Source of the DNA: Choanephora cucurbitarum
Lineage: Eukaryota; Mucoromycota; Mucoromycetes; Mucorales; Choanephoraceae
Reading direction: 5' to 3'
Length of the DNA stretch: 64,000 nucleotides
NCBI GenBank assembly: GCA_025331435.1
Contig: JAIWNI010000031.1
Coordinates: 62,001-126,000 of the forward strand
The notes beneath the pieces are model-generated. The model had not been told where the DNA came from. It saw nothing but the letters and a program-made list of their open reading frames with translations, and did not search any database. This document shows positions 34,394 through 46,944 of this stretch, piece after piece. A program made the translations under genes and the position numbers. How positions within the stretch are numbered: the stretch's first letter is position 1; every line of letters starts with the position of its first letter.

Positions 34394-37031
34394 ATGGACG
34401 ACATGCCTACTTCACCGTCCCCTCCCCCTAGACCTAATAAAAGTCGATTGAGGAAACTATCAGCTACAGATCAACACACCAGCAGTAGTTCGTCCAGTTC
34501 CTCATCTACTCATTCTGATGAATTACCAGTAGAACACCAACCTAAATATATCAGTCGATTTAAAGAAAATTTTGATGCTGTTTCTACTCAACGCACTGAT
34601 CTAATTAGCGAGCTTGTTTTGCCCACACAAAAGAAATCTCCACCAAAGCGACCTGATGCCTTAAAACCATCCAAGAGCTTCACAGCTATAACATCGCCCT
34701 TAACCTCACCTTCATTCGTAATTAAAAAAATGCCTCGATTGAATCGAGCATCTCTCTCTTCCACTCAATTGGCAACCATTAAAGACCTAGACGATCTTGG
34801 ACTCCCACCAGATTATCTTATGAGCACAACCACCAAACGTGCTTCACTGAATGCTTCACTATCAACACCACTTCAAAGACGAAATATGGCATCGAGCGAT
34901 GTTTCCATTTCCAGCTCGAGCTCTACAATGCTTAGCTCGCACAGCAGCCACAGTGTAAACACAAATCCATTGAGCACAAGTTACAATCGTGCAGACATTC
35001 TGATTACACGACTTGAATGTTGGTACCAGTTTCTTAAATCAGTAACTGGCTGGCTCGATGATGTTTCTAAAATTGTCTTACAAAGCAGTCGTGGTTTCTT
35101 TCAGCGCGCCTATCCACATTTGGATGAATCAGCTGCGTTTACAGTCACTACAGCTTTGGACAACAAAGTGACACAGAACGTCAACCAGACTATCTTCACA
35201 GTTCAAGCTGGATTCCAAGCACTGACAATGCAAATAGCTGCTGAGCAGCAGGAGTTTAGTAAGCGCTTGGAAACAGAACACTTATCGCCACTTCGCAAAT
35301 TACGAAAAGAAGTAAAGGAAAAGATACAGAAGCTCAAAAATGATCCAGCATTGTCCATGGACGAGCTCTTGAGACTTGCAGAAACAACTCGAAGCAAGAT
35401 GGTCTATCTGAAACGATGCTGTAGACAAGCTAGTATGAATCAAGGACAAGCCGAAACAGATCCATGGGTGGCTAATTTATGTAAAGAGAGAAGAATTGAA
35501 AATCAAATGAGGCTTGTTTGACTAATGCAACTTTTTTTTTTCTGTGTTAGTGGTTTTGAGACACTTGAAAAAGGAGATAGATGAAGAAAATAGATTGAGA
35601 CTCTTAATGGTGTCTATTCAAAAAGACATACGAGGATTAGAAACACGTCTGATTGAGGCAGTGAAGCCGGCCGTTCGCTTCTGTTATCAAGTACTTGCAC
35701 CAGGTGCTTGGGACGGCTCGGCTGACAAAGATACCACGCCATTTCAGCTTTTGTTGGATCAAATCGCTCCTCAACAAGAATGGAGTGATTTTGCAGAGAC
35801 TCATAAAAAAGAGCTGGTGGACGAGAAGCGTCCCATTAAAGATTACCTCAAAATCAACTATCCAAACAAATCGCATCCTCTTGTTATGACTTTGATGAAA
35901 GGAAAAATGGAAAGAAAGTTTGGTGTACGAAAGCAGTTTACTGAAAGAATGTTTGTCTTAAGTCAAGGTAACCTTGAATAGACTTGAATCATCAGAACTA
36001 CTTCTTGTTTAACAACTTCTATCTCTGTAGGCGGTTATCTCCACCAGTTTAGTCTAGATAACAGGGTAACTCCCGAAAAGACCTTGTATATTCCTGCTTG
36101 CAGAATTGGTCCTTTAACAGATGTCAAGTATCATCAGATTGAAAGGGCAACAGCCAATGAAGACACAAGTAATACCTTTGAAATTTATCGACCAGCCAAC
36201 AATGTCTTGCAGCGAGACAAAACAGCTGTATTCAGAACATCATCTCCAGAAGAGCTGATTGCTTGGTGTCGCATGCTATCTTCCGTAGCTAATGGTGCTA
36301 ACCAACATCAACCAAGCTATGACAATATGTCGCTCGAGACAGGCCCCACTTCGTTATATAGTGCCGAGACCAAAAGCAATAGTTACAGTCACCTAAACTC
36401 AATCAGCAGCAGCGCCAGTAGCCAAAGCAACTTGCACTCTGCTGCTTCTTCGCCTGCTCAAATCCATCCTACTGAAGAACCAGCTAATTCAAGTCATTCA
36501 CTTCACACCGAGAAGATGCCCAAACCTCTTATTCATACAGCACTTATTGAAGAAGAAGAAAGCGTGACTACAGACAATGAATCGTTCGTTACAGCTCGGC
36601 TCCAGGAGAATGATAGTTATGATGACGAAGACTATTTTGTATTTAAAAACGAACAGGCAGACATCTTGAACGAACCATATGACCAGCTTGATGATGATGA
36701 CGACGACGATGATGATGATAACATCAGTATAGAGACCACTTCTACTGCCAAAGGACACACTTCTGTGTGTAACGAAACGCTTGAACCCAGTGTGAGAAAG
36801 TCTCCCTCCTGTGCCAGTACCATTTATGACGATAGTCAATCCTCTCTGTACTTTTCATCTACTTCTGCGCCTCCTTCACCTTCTTTGTCTAATCGATCAT
36901 CTGTTGTTTCTATACCAGAATTTCATCTGTTGCCTGGAGCCATGAATATTTCTGAATCTTCAACAGCAAATCCACCATTACATATCTATAAAGCTGCTTT
37001 AAGTAATATTAATTTTGATACTAATACATAA
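34394..37031 (+). CDS. SLM1/SLM2-like BAR and PH domain protein
   Basis: Slm proteins bind PI(4,5)P2 and sphingolipid-stressed plasma membrane and act in TORC2 signalling and actin polarity. Three exons (34394-35480, 35551-35967, 36031-37031) give 834 residues. A Ser/Pro-rich N-terminus (1-195) precedes an alpha-helical F-BAR-like region (about 200-465: RLECWYQFLKSVTGWLDDVS, SPLRKLRKEVKEKIQKL, TDPWVANLLVLRHLKKEIDE). A PH domain (about 510-630) begins GKMERKFGVRKQFTERMFVL and ends SSPEELIAWCRMLSS with the invariant Trp. The order and the DPWVANL segment match Slm1 (DPFLTKL) closely. The C-terminal 200 residues are acidic and Ser-rich with a ten-Asp run. Role is inferred from the family. Confidence 0.83.
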
Positions 37032-40000
37032 ACTAACATTTCATACCTAATAAAATCTTCTTCTTTCAACTTTCAAATGTAAAAACTTTGCTTTCCACTC
37101 GCTCCATTAACCAACTTGAACGAAACAAACAGCCAACTAGAGCAAGACAATTCAACTAGATAAAGAATAAGAGGGCAGGGGAGAAAGTAAGTAGTAGTCC
37201 TTGACATTTCAATCATTGATGCGAAATAAAGTGGGCAGATTTTCAGCCCATGGACTTGTGTTCCCGATTGATTAGTAAAAGGAAATTGCATTTAAGTGCG
37301 ATAGTTTGTGTTCCCCATAACAATTTGCATTAAGAGCTAACACTCATAAGTAAAAATAGTAGCACAGGTCATACAACTCAGATATTTACAGTCTTGTTAG
37401 AAACCATCTGCGGGTTTGCAAGCGCTGCAATTGGATCATGTAGCTCATTGTTGTGTTGACCATTGTTCCAACGATGTTCCTGTCAATTTCCTCTCAGCAG
37501 AGCATGCACCATCTATCATTCCTCGAAGTACCAAAGAAGCTAATAAGTGTCTCTCTGACGATGGTAAATTAACTGGCACCTCCATGTGTCAAAGTAGTCT
37601 TGCTCAGATCGCAAGAGCTCCTTACTTGTCTCAATTAAATACACAAGCAACTTATAAAAGACTTTAAAAGATGCAAACCACTATTCGTAATGCTTCAACT
37701 GATTCATTTCGTCAATTACTGAGTCCTGTGTCTCAAAATTAAGAAGCTGTTCATAACAACCATGAAGGTGTTCGTCGAAAATTCATCAATAAACCATTTA
37801 GAAGCAGTGTTTTAATGATAGCGTCATGTTCCGCTTCTTCTATCTTGATGTTTCTTTTGTTGTTAGTAAAGAGCCTTTGACTGCTAGATAAACTGCTTGG
37901 AACCAATTGGTTTGCAAGAGAAACACAATGCAGATGGCATTGTCAGGTTCAAAGCTATGAATGATGTTGAACTACCCGTTTTAGAGGTTTTTGTTTGCCT
38001 CAAGAGCACCATCGGCTGCAAAATTGGATTTGATAATGTAAAAGGGATACTTGCCTTGCTTTCGATATTGAAGCGTACAAGTAACATGTACTCCTTTGCC
38101 ACCATGAAGACAATCAGGTAGCTAAGGGTTTTCTTTGTTTAAATCAAAGGTTGCCATGTCGGTCTCTAGATTATGCAGTGCCATAGAAATAATGCCTATA
38201 GTTTTGTTCGAAGAAGCAGAAGGCATGGCTCCTTCCTTGCTGCAAGTAACTGATGTAATAAAAACCTATTTTGAAGCAGCTAAAAAAGAACAAATACAAT
38301 AGGACTTTAGCTGAATATTTGAGCCAGATCCCTCTTCTTTCCGGCTTGGTTTGCCCATTTGGATTATAATAACCATTCCAAGGCCTCTACAGAGGAAAAG
38401 AATGTCACTTTTGTTGGAAGCCATTGCATCAAATTAAATGCCGCGCGTTTATTGCGAACATTAAGAGTGATGTTCTTGAAGTAAGACATGGTTGTTGTGT
38501 TGCTTGGCTGTCAATCAAGAATAAAACGCATCAATAAAAAACAATACTAATCGAATTAAAGGGGGTATATTTTAATACTTAATGTGATTCTAGTCTATTT
38601 ACACATTGCAAAATATCTCTCTATAAGTATAATACTATGACAAGCTTTGATGTTTGCTATCACTAATAATCATAGAATATAATCCTAACAGTAATCGAGA
38701 ATCTAAGGTAACTCAAGATCAAACATCTGAGACATAGCAAGAATACCATTCAGGAAGACCGTTTGAAACAGAAACATAAAGAACAATTTAGCATCGTTCG
38801 AGGGTTTTACTGGCTAATTTAAGGATATATGTATATCAGGCTATGTACAATGATCAATTACAAAGCAACTTTTTCAATTAGAAATAGTAGTACCAATAAG
38901 ACGCAACTTGGATAGATACTTTAGATTGTTCTTTTCTTTTTCTGCTAAAAGTCTAAAGAATACTCTAACAACGAGGCCCTTTTAACTTTTCTCTTACTAT
39001 GCTTATTGTGAATAAACAGTTTGTTTTGAGTACTGCGACTGAAACCCTAATTCCTAAATAAGCACTTTTTGCGAACAGAAATGGTTTCTTTTTATTGCAC
39101 AGAACAAAAATTTATTTATAACTCCAAAGTAGTACGATAAGAGCTTTTGTAATTCATCTCAACAAACTTCTTTTTCGAACTCCTAGTACAACAACTAAGT
39201 TTTTCGCTTCTTCGAATCGAGAGTAGCTTGACTGTAACAAGACAGCCTTTTTCTATTTAGAGAAAGACTACATATGATATGCCCGGTTAAGTTCTCTCTC
39301 AACTCTTCATCTCCTCTGTACCGATACTATCTTACAAAGCAATTTTCGAATTATAGTTTATTCTTAGTATTTACAAAAACCGTAACTAAAATTATGCTTA
39401 CACAGAAAAAAAGCTCAGTGAATGTATTGTAACAAACATAAATATGTTTGCTTGAATATAGTGGACTAGAGCATATCTCAGAAAATCATCTGTTCACTAT
39501 AATTTACCAATTCAAAAGCATTGACAAATATAGAAGTATAAACCTAATGCAGTTTAGTCATATAAAGTGTTATTTAAAAAACAAAATTGAAATGTTTATT
39601 AGCATAATTGCATATAAACTCATACATTTTAGTTCGATCAATACATGTGGAATATTTATTTGCGCTGCTCGCAAAGTTGTTGATATAAGAGTTTCTGAAA
39701 GCAAAGATTTAGCTACCGTTAGTCTCAGCTAAGAAGGAACTGACCTTATATTTGCTGCAAGTCTGTTGGCGTTACTAAATTTATTTGGTCAGTTGTCGCT
39801 TGCCCTTGATAGTTCAGTGGTAGCCCAATTTGGGCATATTATGTAATGCGTCTAAAATATCATTTTTCTGTCTGCATGACTTTAATTATATCAAAATTAA
39901 ATGAACAAATGATTCTAATGCCTTTCCCCAACAGCAAACGATGAATGTCTAGAAAAAGATCCTTTGAGCACATTGTATGATATGCCTAAATCGGGCTACA

Positions 40001-40670
40001 ACTGTTTGACTGCAAGTAGTGTTTACAAAAATGAAACATTTGGCTTGATTTTCTTTACTCCACTTTAACTTACAGCTGTAAAAATTAGTCATTTTCAAAA
40101 GATTAAAGCACTTCATCTTGTAGTTACATTATTACAGTATGAGTTTGATATCCCCTATTAGATAAAAACGAACACATCAAACAACAAATCGCATAAGTTT
40201 AGTAATAGGAAGTTGTACAGACAGTGCCAAGACGACTGTGTGTATGTATGCTTAAGGCGATAAATTCTGTCCCTGTAGTCCTTTAGCTCTTAAACTAGTT
40301 GAATATGCATAATTTTCTGTAGCACTTTGTCCTTTATCATTTTTACATACATTCGTGAATATGGCTTCGGAAAAAAGGGCTGCTTACCTTTTTCAAATCA
40401 CTTGCATGTTGCCTTTCGCTGTCAGTGCGGATAATGAAACTTCTACAATGTAACTGAATGCAGGTAAAAGGGATTCCGTATTACAGGTTTAATAATCGCC
40501 ATTTCTATTTTAATTCAAAGTCTGTTTGAAATGAAAGTACAACTGATAGAAATAAAGAACTATTGTACATTGTTTATATTAAGTTAAAAGGAGCATGATC
40601 CTGTACAATTAATTAAAGATGTGTATGGTATGATAGATTAGATAAATTACAAATAAAAGAAATGGGGTGT
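37032..40670. other. 3.6-kb gene desert
   Basis: AT-rich DNA with stops in all frames apart from small ORFs. A 94-codon ORF at 39448-39732 is Ile/Phe/Ser-rich and looks like chance. The stretch 37416-38300 has coding-like texture and is listed as a relic. No TIR, tRNA or rRNA was recognised. Confidence 0.5.
37416..38300 (+). pseudogene. decayed coding relic, identity unknown
   Basis: Two plus-strand ORFs, 37416-37667 (MQALQLDHVAHCCVDHCSND) and 37897-38121 (with ELPVLEVFVCLKSTIGCKIG), and a third run near 38155-38300 (KVAMSVSRLCSAIEIMPIVL) follow one another in different frames with stops between. Composition is closer to protein-coding than to the flanks. I take this as a dead gene or transposon ORF broken by stops and frameshifts. 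No family recognised. Confidence 0.35.
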
Positions 40671-42426
40671 TTAAAGTCTATAGATGAAGTTGGTGTTTTG
40701 AATATCAGTCAAGTCAAGACTGGGATCGATCTTTTCGGAAGAAGGGTTGGCCAAACGTTCCTTGTTGGTCTTCAACATGAGATAACGTGCGATTTGAAGA
40801 AGGACGATAGCAAGGAAGTCAGCAACAATGAAACCAATCATACCACCAAGGTATAAAGGACCAGCAGAGGCAGACATCATTTGAGGACCAGCAAAGTTAC
40901 CAATAGTGTACAAAATCATGACTGCACTACTGTAGAAAATCTTCTTGGTATAACCAATGACGTTGTTAGCAATGGCAGTCAAGAACAAGACATAAGCGGC
41001 GGCAAATGACCAGCACATGTAAAGACCAACTAACTTGACTTGAGCAACAGGAATAACAAGAAGCAAAATGAGACCCAGTATACTGATACCCATCATGACA
41101 CAGGCGAGGTGAATGGTGTTACCGTACTTGCGGTTATACCAGATTGCGAAAGCGATGTAGATACAGTCAGTGACACCGTTAGGGACTGTAAGCAAGATAG
41201 AGTTCAAGCCCTAAACATATTCAGAAATTAGTCAAATGGGAAAAACCATGCCAATCAAATAACAACTTACAGAGAAACCGAAACCGGATGTAATGATAGC
41301 ACCAAAAGTGTTTAAGGCACCGTTTTGAAGGTTGATCAACGCAGAGGCAAGAATGAAGCAGTAGAAACGGGGTTCCTTAAGAGCTTCGAGAATTTGACCA
41401 TAGTTGACAGTTCTGGTTACGACAGTGGCATTATCTAATTGACGGATATCAACAACCTTTTGTTGTTCGGGAGTAAGACGCATGAACTTGGACTTGGGCT
41501 TATCTACCAACAAGAAGAAACAGAAACAACCGAACAAGACAGTGACACAACCAAGGATAATCATGATCCTAAGAAAGAAAAATTAGCAAGATGTACACTA
41601 ATGCTTTTTTTTAAATGTACAAACCATTGCCAAGCAGCCTTTCCACCAACATTGTTCATATGACCAATACCGTAACCGATGAGACCACCTACAGCCAAAG
41701 CAAGACCGTTACAGATGTAAACACAACCGATACGACCAGATTGCTCGGTACGACGATACATTGTACTGATCAACATAATACAACATGGGTAGATACCAGC
41801 TTCAAAGAAACCGAGCAAGAAACGCAAAGCAGCCAATTGAGAGAAGTTTTTGGCTTCACAGGTGACAGCAAGGATGACACCCCAAACGATAATAAGGCCA
41901 CCGACATATTTACCAATAGGGAAGATTTGCAACAAATAGACATTAGGAACCTGTCATTTTGAAAGTGTGAAATAAATGATTAGAATAATGTATTACTGGA
42001 TTTTTTGACGTGCATCATCTTACTTGGTAAACCAAATAACCGAGATAGAAGATAGAACCCAACCAACCAAATTCAGCAGTAGTGATGTGGGTATCTTCCT
42101 TGATACCAAGGACAGCAGCGTAGTTCAAGGCAGATTTGTCAAAGAACTATTCAGAAAACGGAAATGTAAGCTTCGATATTGATATTACAGAAATCATTTG
42201 TTTTTACCTGCAAAAAGTTAAGAATAGCAACACAGGGCATGACATAGAGATAATCAAGCTTTCTCAAAAGTGACTTTTCGGCAGCTACTAATTCAGGTGT
42301 CATCTCAGTAGAGTCGATAACGGCTGTCTTTTCAAGATCTTGGGTATCATAGACAATAGTTTGAACGTCGTCCAAGACTACCTTTTCTTCGTAATTTTGT
42401 TGTGCTTGTTCTTCTTGATGAGACAT
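40671..42426 (-). CDS. MFS transporter, DAL5-type anion:cation symporter
   Basis: Proton-coupled importer of the allantoate permease / TNA1 / SEO1 group (organic anions, vitamins, nicotinate); the substrate cannot be read from sequence. Five exons (42426-42208, 42146-42024, 41950-41625, 41568-41271, 41210-40671) give 501 residues with about 12 membrane helices. Typical blocks are DKSALNYAAVLGIKEDTHIT (TM1-2 loop), FGWLGSIFYLGYLVYQVPNV, LAALRFLLGFFEAGIYPCCI, TMYRRTEQSGRIG and the second-half NYGQILEALKEPRFYCF. The N-terminal 50 residues are cytosolic and acidic. Intron 3 has the uncommon donor GTTTGT (41624). That choice keeps frame and yields WQWIMIILG, whereas the nearby GTACAT does not. C-terminus ends in a short hydrophilic tail. 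Confidence 0.88.
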
Positions 42427-44425
42427 GGTGCGAAAGAAGAAAAAGAGAAAGAAAGATAAAGAAGGCAAATGTCAAGAAGAAGAGAAGAAAGACAGAATGA
42501 TTTAGTGAAATTTATAACTTTTTTTCTAGTACGAAAATCCCTAATTAGGAACATCGATTTTTTGATCTTTGCTTAATTTACTCTTTTTGCACTACCAAAC
42601 CTTAATTGAGCCGAGAGATCTATGCTCCAACGGAGCTTGTATAAGGTGCTCTTGCTGGTTACTATTTTTCTCTGGTGTTACTTTACAGAAAAAAAATTTT
42701 TTTAGGCAAAAGACTTCTTTGTCTCAATAGTTGTTATAAGGTGAACCGAGCAAATCATGTCAGGGTTCTTTTACAGTGTGTCTACACAAGTCGATGATCA
42801 CAAACAATTTAGGACTCACTAGTGCAAAATGGTAAGAAAAAAATTTTTTTTTATACAATGCCTATCTAATCAAATAAGAAACCAACTAAAGCGCTTTGTC
42901 CACAGAAAGAATCATCTTAGTCAAAGAAATAGAAGCACATAGGTTATTTGTCTTTTTTTGTTCAAGTCTGTTTTGTCTGTCTGTACAGGCGGACTTCAGG
43001 TTTACTTTTATGGTACAAACACATAAAGAAACTTTTCTAAAAGTTGAAAAAAAAAAGAAAGGACGAAGGGACTATAAACCCTGTAAAGGAAAGGGTATTG
43101 GGTTGGTTTGCAGCCATTTACCCCGCTGAGCTAATTCGTATTGATAAGATTGAATAGTCGATACAAGAGAAGGAGATGGTCATTGACCACAATCCCGGAT
43201 TATATTCATTTCCCTTATCTACAACTGTTATAATCACACAATATTTATTCAAATAAGTAACCGATACATAGAGCAAGCTCTAATGATCTGGATTCTTCAT
43301 TAAAAAAGAAAACAGTAGCACTTATAACTGCTAATGTTGTGTTACTTTCAGGCTCTCCCAATAAAATCAACTCAGCTCTTTCCTTTTTATATGCAGACTA
43401 CCTTTTGATGTTTACTTGCGCTCTTCTTTTTTTTTTTAAAAAAAAAGAAATGGTATCACAAAACATGTGTTTCAGTCAAATCCAATGAGGTACATTGTAA
43501 TACGTAAATCGCAGCATTTCAAGAATGTATACTAGGTAATGTTGGTAATTGCTTACAAGTATAATACCCCTGATAAAAGAAAAGTAAGAAAAAGCTACCA
43601 AAGAAGAGAGCTTGAAATAGAATTAGACAGACCAGCGCAAGTAGTTGGTCTTAATTGTTATCATTTAAACAGAAGGAAAAGAGAGGATTGGCTAAGAAGG
43701 GTCTGGGTACCATATCTTCTTGTTAGAAAAAAAGTATAAATTTAAAAATATACACTCAAAGTATTTTAGTCTTATTTGATTTCTTTTATTTTCTTCAGCA
43801 TTGGTAAATTGACACCAATGTTGTAGCACTTATTGTTCTGTCTACTTTCTGAATTCTATACATTTTTGAATTGCTACATGTGCTTTACCAAAGAAGTATT
43901 AGTAGGTTTAGATTGCGACTTTTGTAAGAAAGGAAGAGACAACTTTCTGGCCCTGCTCCTCCTGAAATGTGGTTATACAATTCAAACCTTAAAAAGCACT
44001 GAAGTCCGCTCGGTTGATTGCAGTGCTACTCATGTTTGAAGTACCGTATAACATGAAGTATTTATGGGCTGATTAAGTATGCATTGTGAAGGAAATGAAA
44101 ACAATCATTTTAATATGAAATGTGAAAGAACCCTTACAGAAAACAGAAAAAAAATGCAGGGAAAAAAAGTGCAATTGAATCAAGCCAGAAGCAACTGCCT
44201 CTCTTATTGTATGTCATGAATTTAATCTTGATTGTAATCAAAGCTTCTTTTTTTTTTAAAGTTATCTATTCTTACAGTCAAGTTAGCCTTCTTTTCTATT
44301 CTACAAGTATGTTTTTTTTCTGATTTAAAACTTCGACTGATGTTGTACATTTGAGTTATTTTTAAGTATAGCTACCAATAAACTTATTCGAGAAGAATGC
44401 ATAAAAAGAGAAGGAATCGGCCCAG
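42427..44425. other. 2-kb intergenic region
   Basis: AT-rich with A/T homopolymer pairs (for example 42691-42705, 42835-42855, 43431-43450). Small ORFs at 43539-43739 and 43833-44039 were looked at and not supported. It should contain the MFS promoter and the 3' end of the PI-PLC-like gene. Confidence 0.5.
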
Positions 44426-45543
44426 TCAAAAGATACCTCTATAAACCATATTAAAAAGTAACAGCTTTAAGCATATACTTTGAAGATTCGGCCTCAAATA
44501 AATGCCTTTTGACAAGCTGTTGTCAATTAAAACGTGATCTGTAGGCAACAAGCCATTCTTGTGCGCCAATACAGCATGATCTGTTTTGATTTCACTTTTG
44601 GGTGTCAATTGTTGTGTCGACACACCATTCAGTTCAGCCACAACACTTAGGGATTGACCAATCGAATAAAAGTCAACTTCCACAAAGTTTGGCTTTTTTT
44701 GAAACACATTTGAACAATTTAGGACGTGCTCATCAAGAGAAGCACGCCCGTTTGCTACTTCAGCCTTGTCCTTCAAAGGCATGTGTATCTTGATGGTGGC
44801 CACTTCAAAGGTGCCATAGAGAAAATGATTCAATACATACATCATATGTGTCGGATCCAAGTCCTGACTTATCCTATCTATATTGCAATTAAATGTTTCT
44901 GTATTCTCATAAGGTGTCTCAAAAACATGAGAGAACTGATCCATCAGCCTAAATGTGCAAATCAGAACAACATTTATAGCTCAGTAAAATTTTCCAAGTC
45001 ATACCATGGTACCTGTCCTACATCTGCTTCAACATCTACAAAGTTGACTAAGCGCTGGTTTGAATCAATCATAGCCTGCAAACTAGGCCATGCTTCGGTC
45101 GGATTAGGATGCGTATAGACATAAGGCATAATTCCACTCTGTTCATAAGCACTTAGAAACTGAGCTGGTTTCATGTTATAGAGGTTATTCCACATGATCG
45201 TCACAACTTCTTTGGGATTTTCCTTCAGCCAACCTGAGATTATACTCAGTGTGTCACTTGCAGGTCCTGCATCTAACACAGCACAATAGGTATGACAGAG
45301 TTGGATGACAGAGGGGTCGGTGGAGGATGGAACGGCCGACAGTTTAATTCCCCGAACTCCATCGTTCAACTGATCCACGATAGAGTAGTCCTGCGTAGCG
45401 CCCATTTGAGGAGTTAAGGCATAGGAGTTGTGTGTGACCAAGTGTGTGATGTTATCATAGGTTCTTTGACAGAGTTCGGAACCTCCATTGCATTCAGCTA
45501 CAATAGGCTTTAAAAAGAAGAGAAGTGATAAGGCAATGTACAT
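44426..45543 (-). CDS. secreted PI-PLC X-domain-like phosphodiesterase
   Basis: Fungal secreted or GPI-type proteins of the PLC-like phosphodiesterase superfamily; exact substrate is unknown. Two exons (45543-45005, 44948-44426) give 353 residues. A signal peptide is clear (MYIALSLLFFLKPIVAEC). The two active-site His of the fold are present: His38 in LVTHNSYA and His84 in QLCHTYCAV. A GVRGIKL strand and NPKEVVTIMWNN follow. The join W|LMDQFSHVFETPYENT restores a typical mid-domain segment. Metal-site acidic residues of classical Ca2+-dependent PLC are not evident, so it may act without calcium, as bacterial PI-PLC does. The C-terminal end (KLLLFNMVYRGIF) is hydrophobic; a GPI signal is possible but weak. 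Confidence 0.82.
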
Positions 45544-46770
45544 AGCAAATGATAAGCAAAAAGAAAGAAAGAAAGAAAAAGAAATCGATCCTTACTGTTA
45601 CAATTAAGCATTTAAAAAAAAGATAAGTGCTTTTGTTAACAACAGATCTACGCCTTAAATTCCGAAAGCAGTAGAAATGGGCGATCTCAACTTAAACGGA
45701 TATGAAATCAATTCTTGCTATTCTTGTAGGGAGCAACAAAGATGAAGCATCTACAGTCTACAAAAAAGCAATCAATTAGACAGGTTTCGGCTGCTAATCA
45801 GAGTCAAATCTATTAAAATTGTCTGGCTGCATTCATATTAGTTCACTTTCGGTCTCCATTAGAACTTTTTTAAGATGGTCAATCATGTATTATTCAAGCG
45901 CATTAAATTAGTTTGAACCCGGTATTTAGCATAGCTTGTGTATTTCGTTTCTTGTAAAAAAAAAAAAAGCAGAGGGTATTAATACAAAGGTAGAAGAGCG
46001 GATCTTATAAGCATTGAAATAGCTCGCAGGGACTCTGTTACACAGGCTACTTGACATCTATTCTACCTGGTATCGCCGTAAATGTTTCAGTCTCAAATAA
46101 TACTGTATATTAGTAGTGCTAAAGAAGCATACTTGAAAAGCTTCATGTTAAAGAGAATACCCTTTGTATTTTACAGCATTCACTGATTAGAGAATAAGCC
46201 TCTAATTGTATTGTCACTGTCAATTGAGCAAAAAATTATATGAAAAAAAGCACTGGCCAAGTTTATAAACTAAACAACATCAGTTAACTCAGAAGAGAGT
46301 TAGTTTATTTTCTCCGGTTATTTTCTCCTAAAAGAGTGAGTTGAGGAGGTTTACTCTGTTATGGGTTAACAGGTACCAAGGAAAAAGAAAAACTCGATCT
46401 ACAAAGTCTCTTTTCTTTCAATAAAAAGACTCGAATCCTCAATGCAATAGACAGTGAAGAAGCAATCTAGTGGATCTAATATCCTTGAATACACTATATA
46501 AACACTGAACCTGTATTTGAAGTAAAGCATGATGGTAATACAGTCACTGCTTTCAAAGCAGAAACACACACTCATCTAAGCTTTCTCGACCGAATATTTA
46601 AACTGAATGCTAACGTTCATCCAGCTCGGCGCATAGACTCGCAAATTCCAGAATATACCTACAGTTTCCTCAGAAAAAGAGCCTTTTTTAAAAGATTACC
46701 CTAAATGAATGATACTTGAAAGCTTTTTTCTCTTCATTAAACTGACGAAGAGCAACGGCAATTGTATATA

Positions 46771-46944
46771 CAATAGTCGCTTTATTTAAGAGTGTGCATA
46801 GTCCTGAGAAATATACTCTTATGTTGAGAGTACCCTTAAATCGAATGATATTTGAACGCTTGAAGCAATTTTTGAGTTGAAAGGTTGCACTTTTATATCA
46901 AGCAATATTCTTAAATTAAACACTCTTAAATCGAGCGACTACTG
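46771..46944. mobile_element. MITE with 24-bp terminal inverted repeats and TA target duplication
   Basis: Left end CAATAGTCGCTTTATTTAAG followed by AGTG. The reverse complement of the right end reads CAGTAGTCGCTCGATTTAAG followed by AGTG: 21 of 24 positions match. Both sides are flanked by TA (46769-46770 and 46945-46946), the usual target of Tc1/mariner and pogo elements. The 174-bp body has no coding capacity. The right arm aligns for about 65 bp with the sequence at 63935-64000, so this is a non-autonomous member of a family with at least two copies here. Confidence 0.82.

Noticed and set aside
39448..39732. 94-codon ORF in the 37-40.7 kb desert
   Set aside because: Composition is Ile/Phe/Lys/Ser as expected from random AT-rich DNA; no domain or start context.
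43539..44039. Two small plus-strand ORFs (66 and 68 codons)
   Set aside because: No similarity to each other or to known families, and no splice path joins them in frame.
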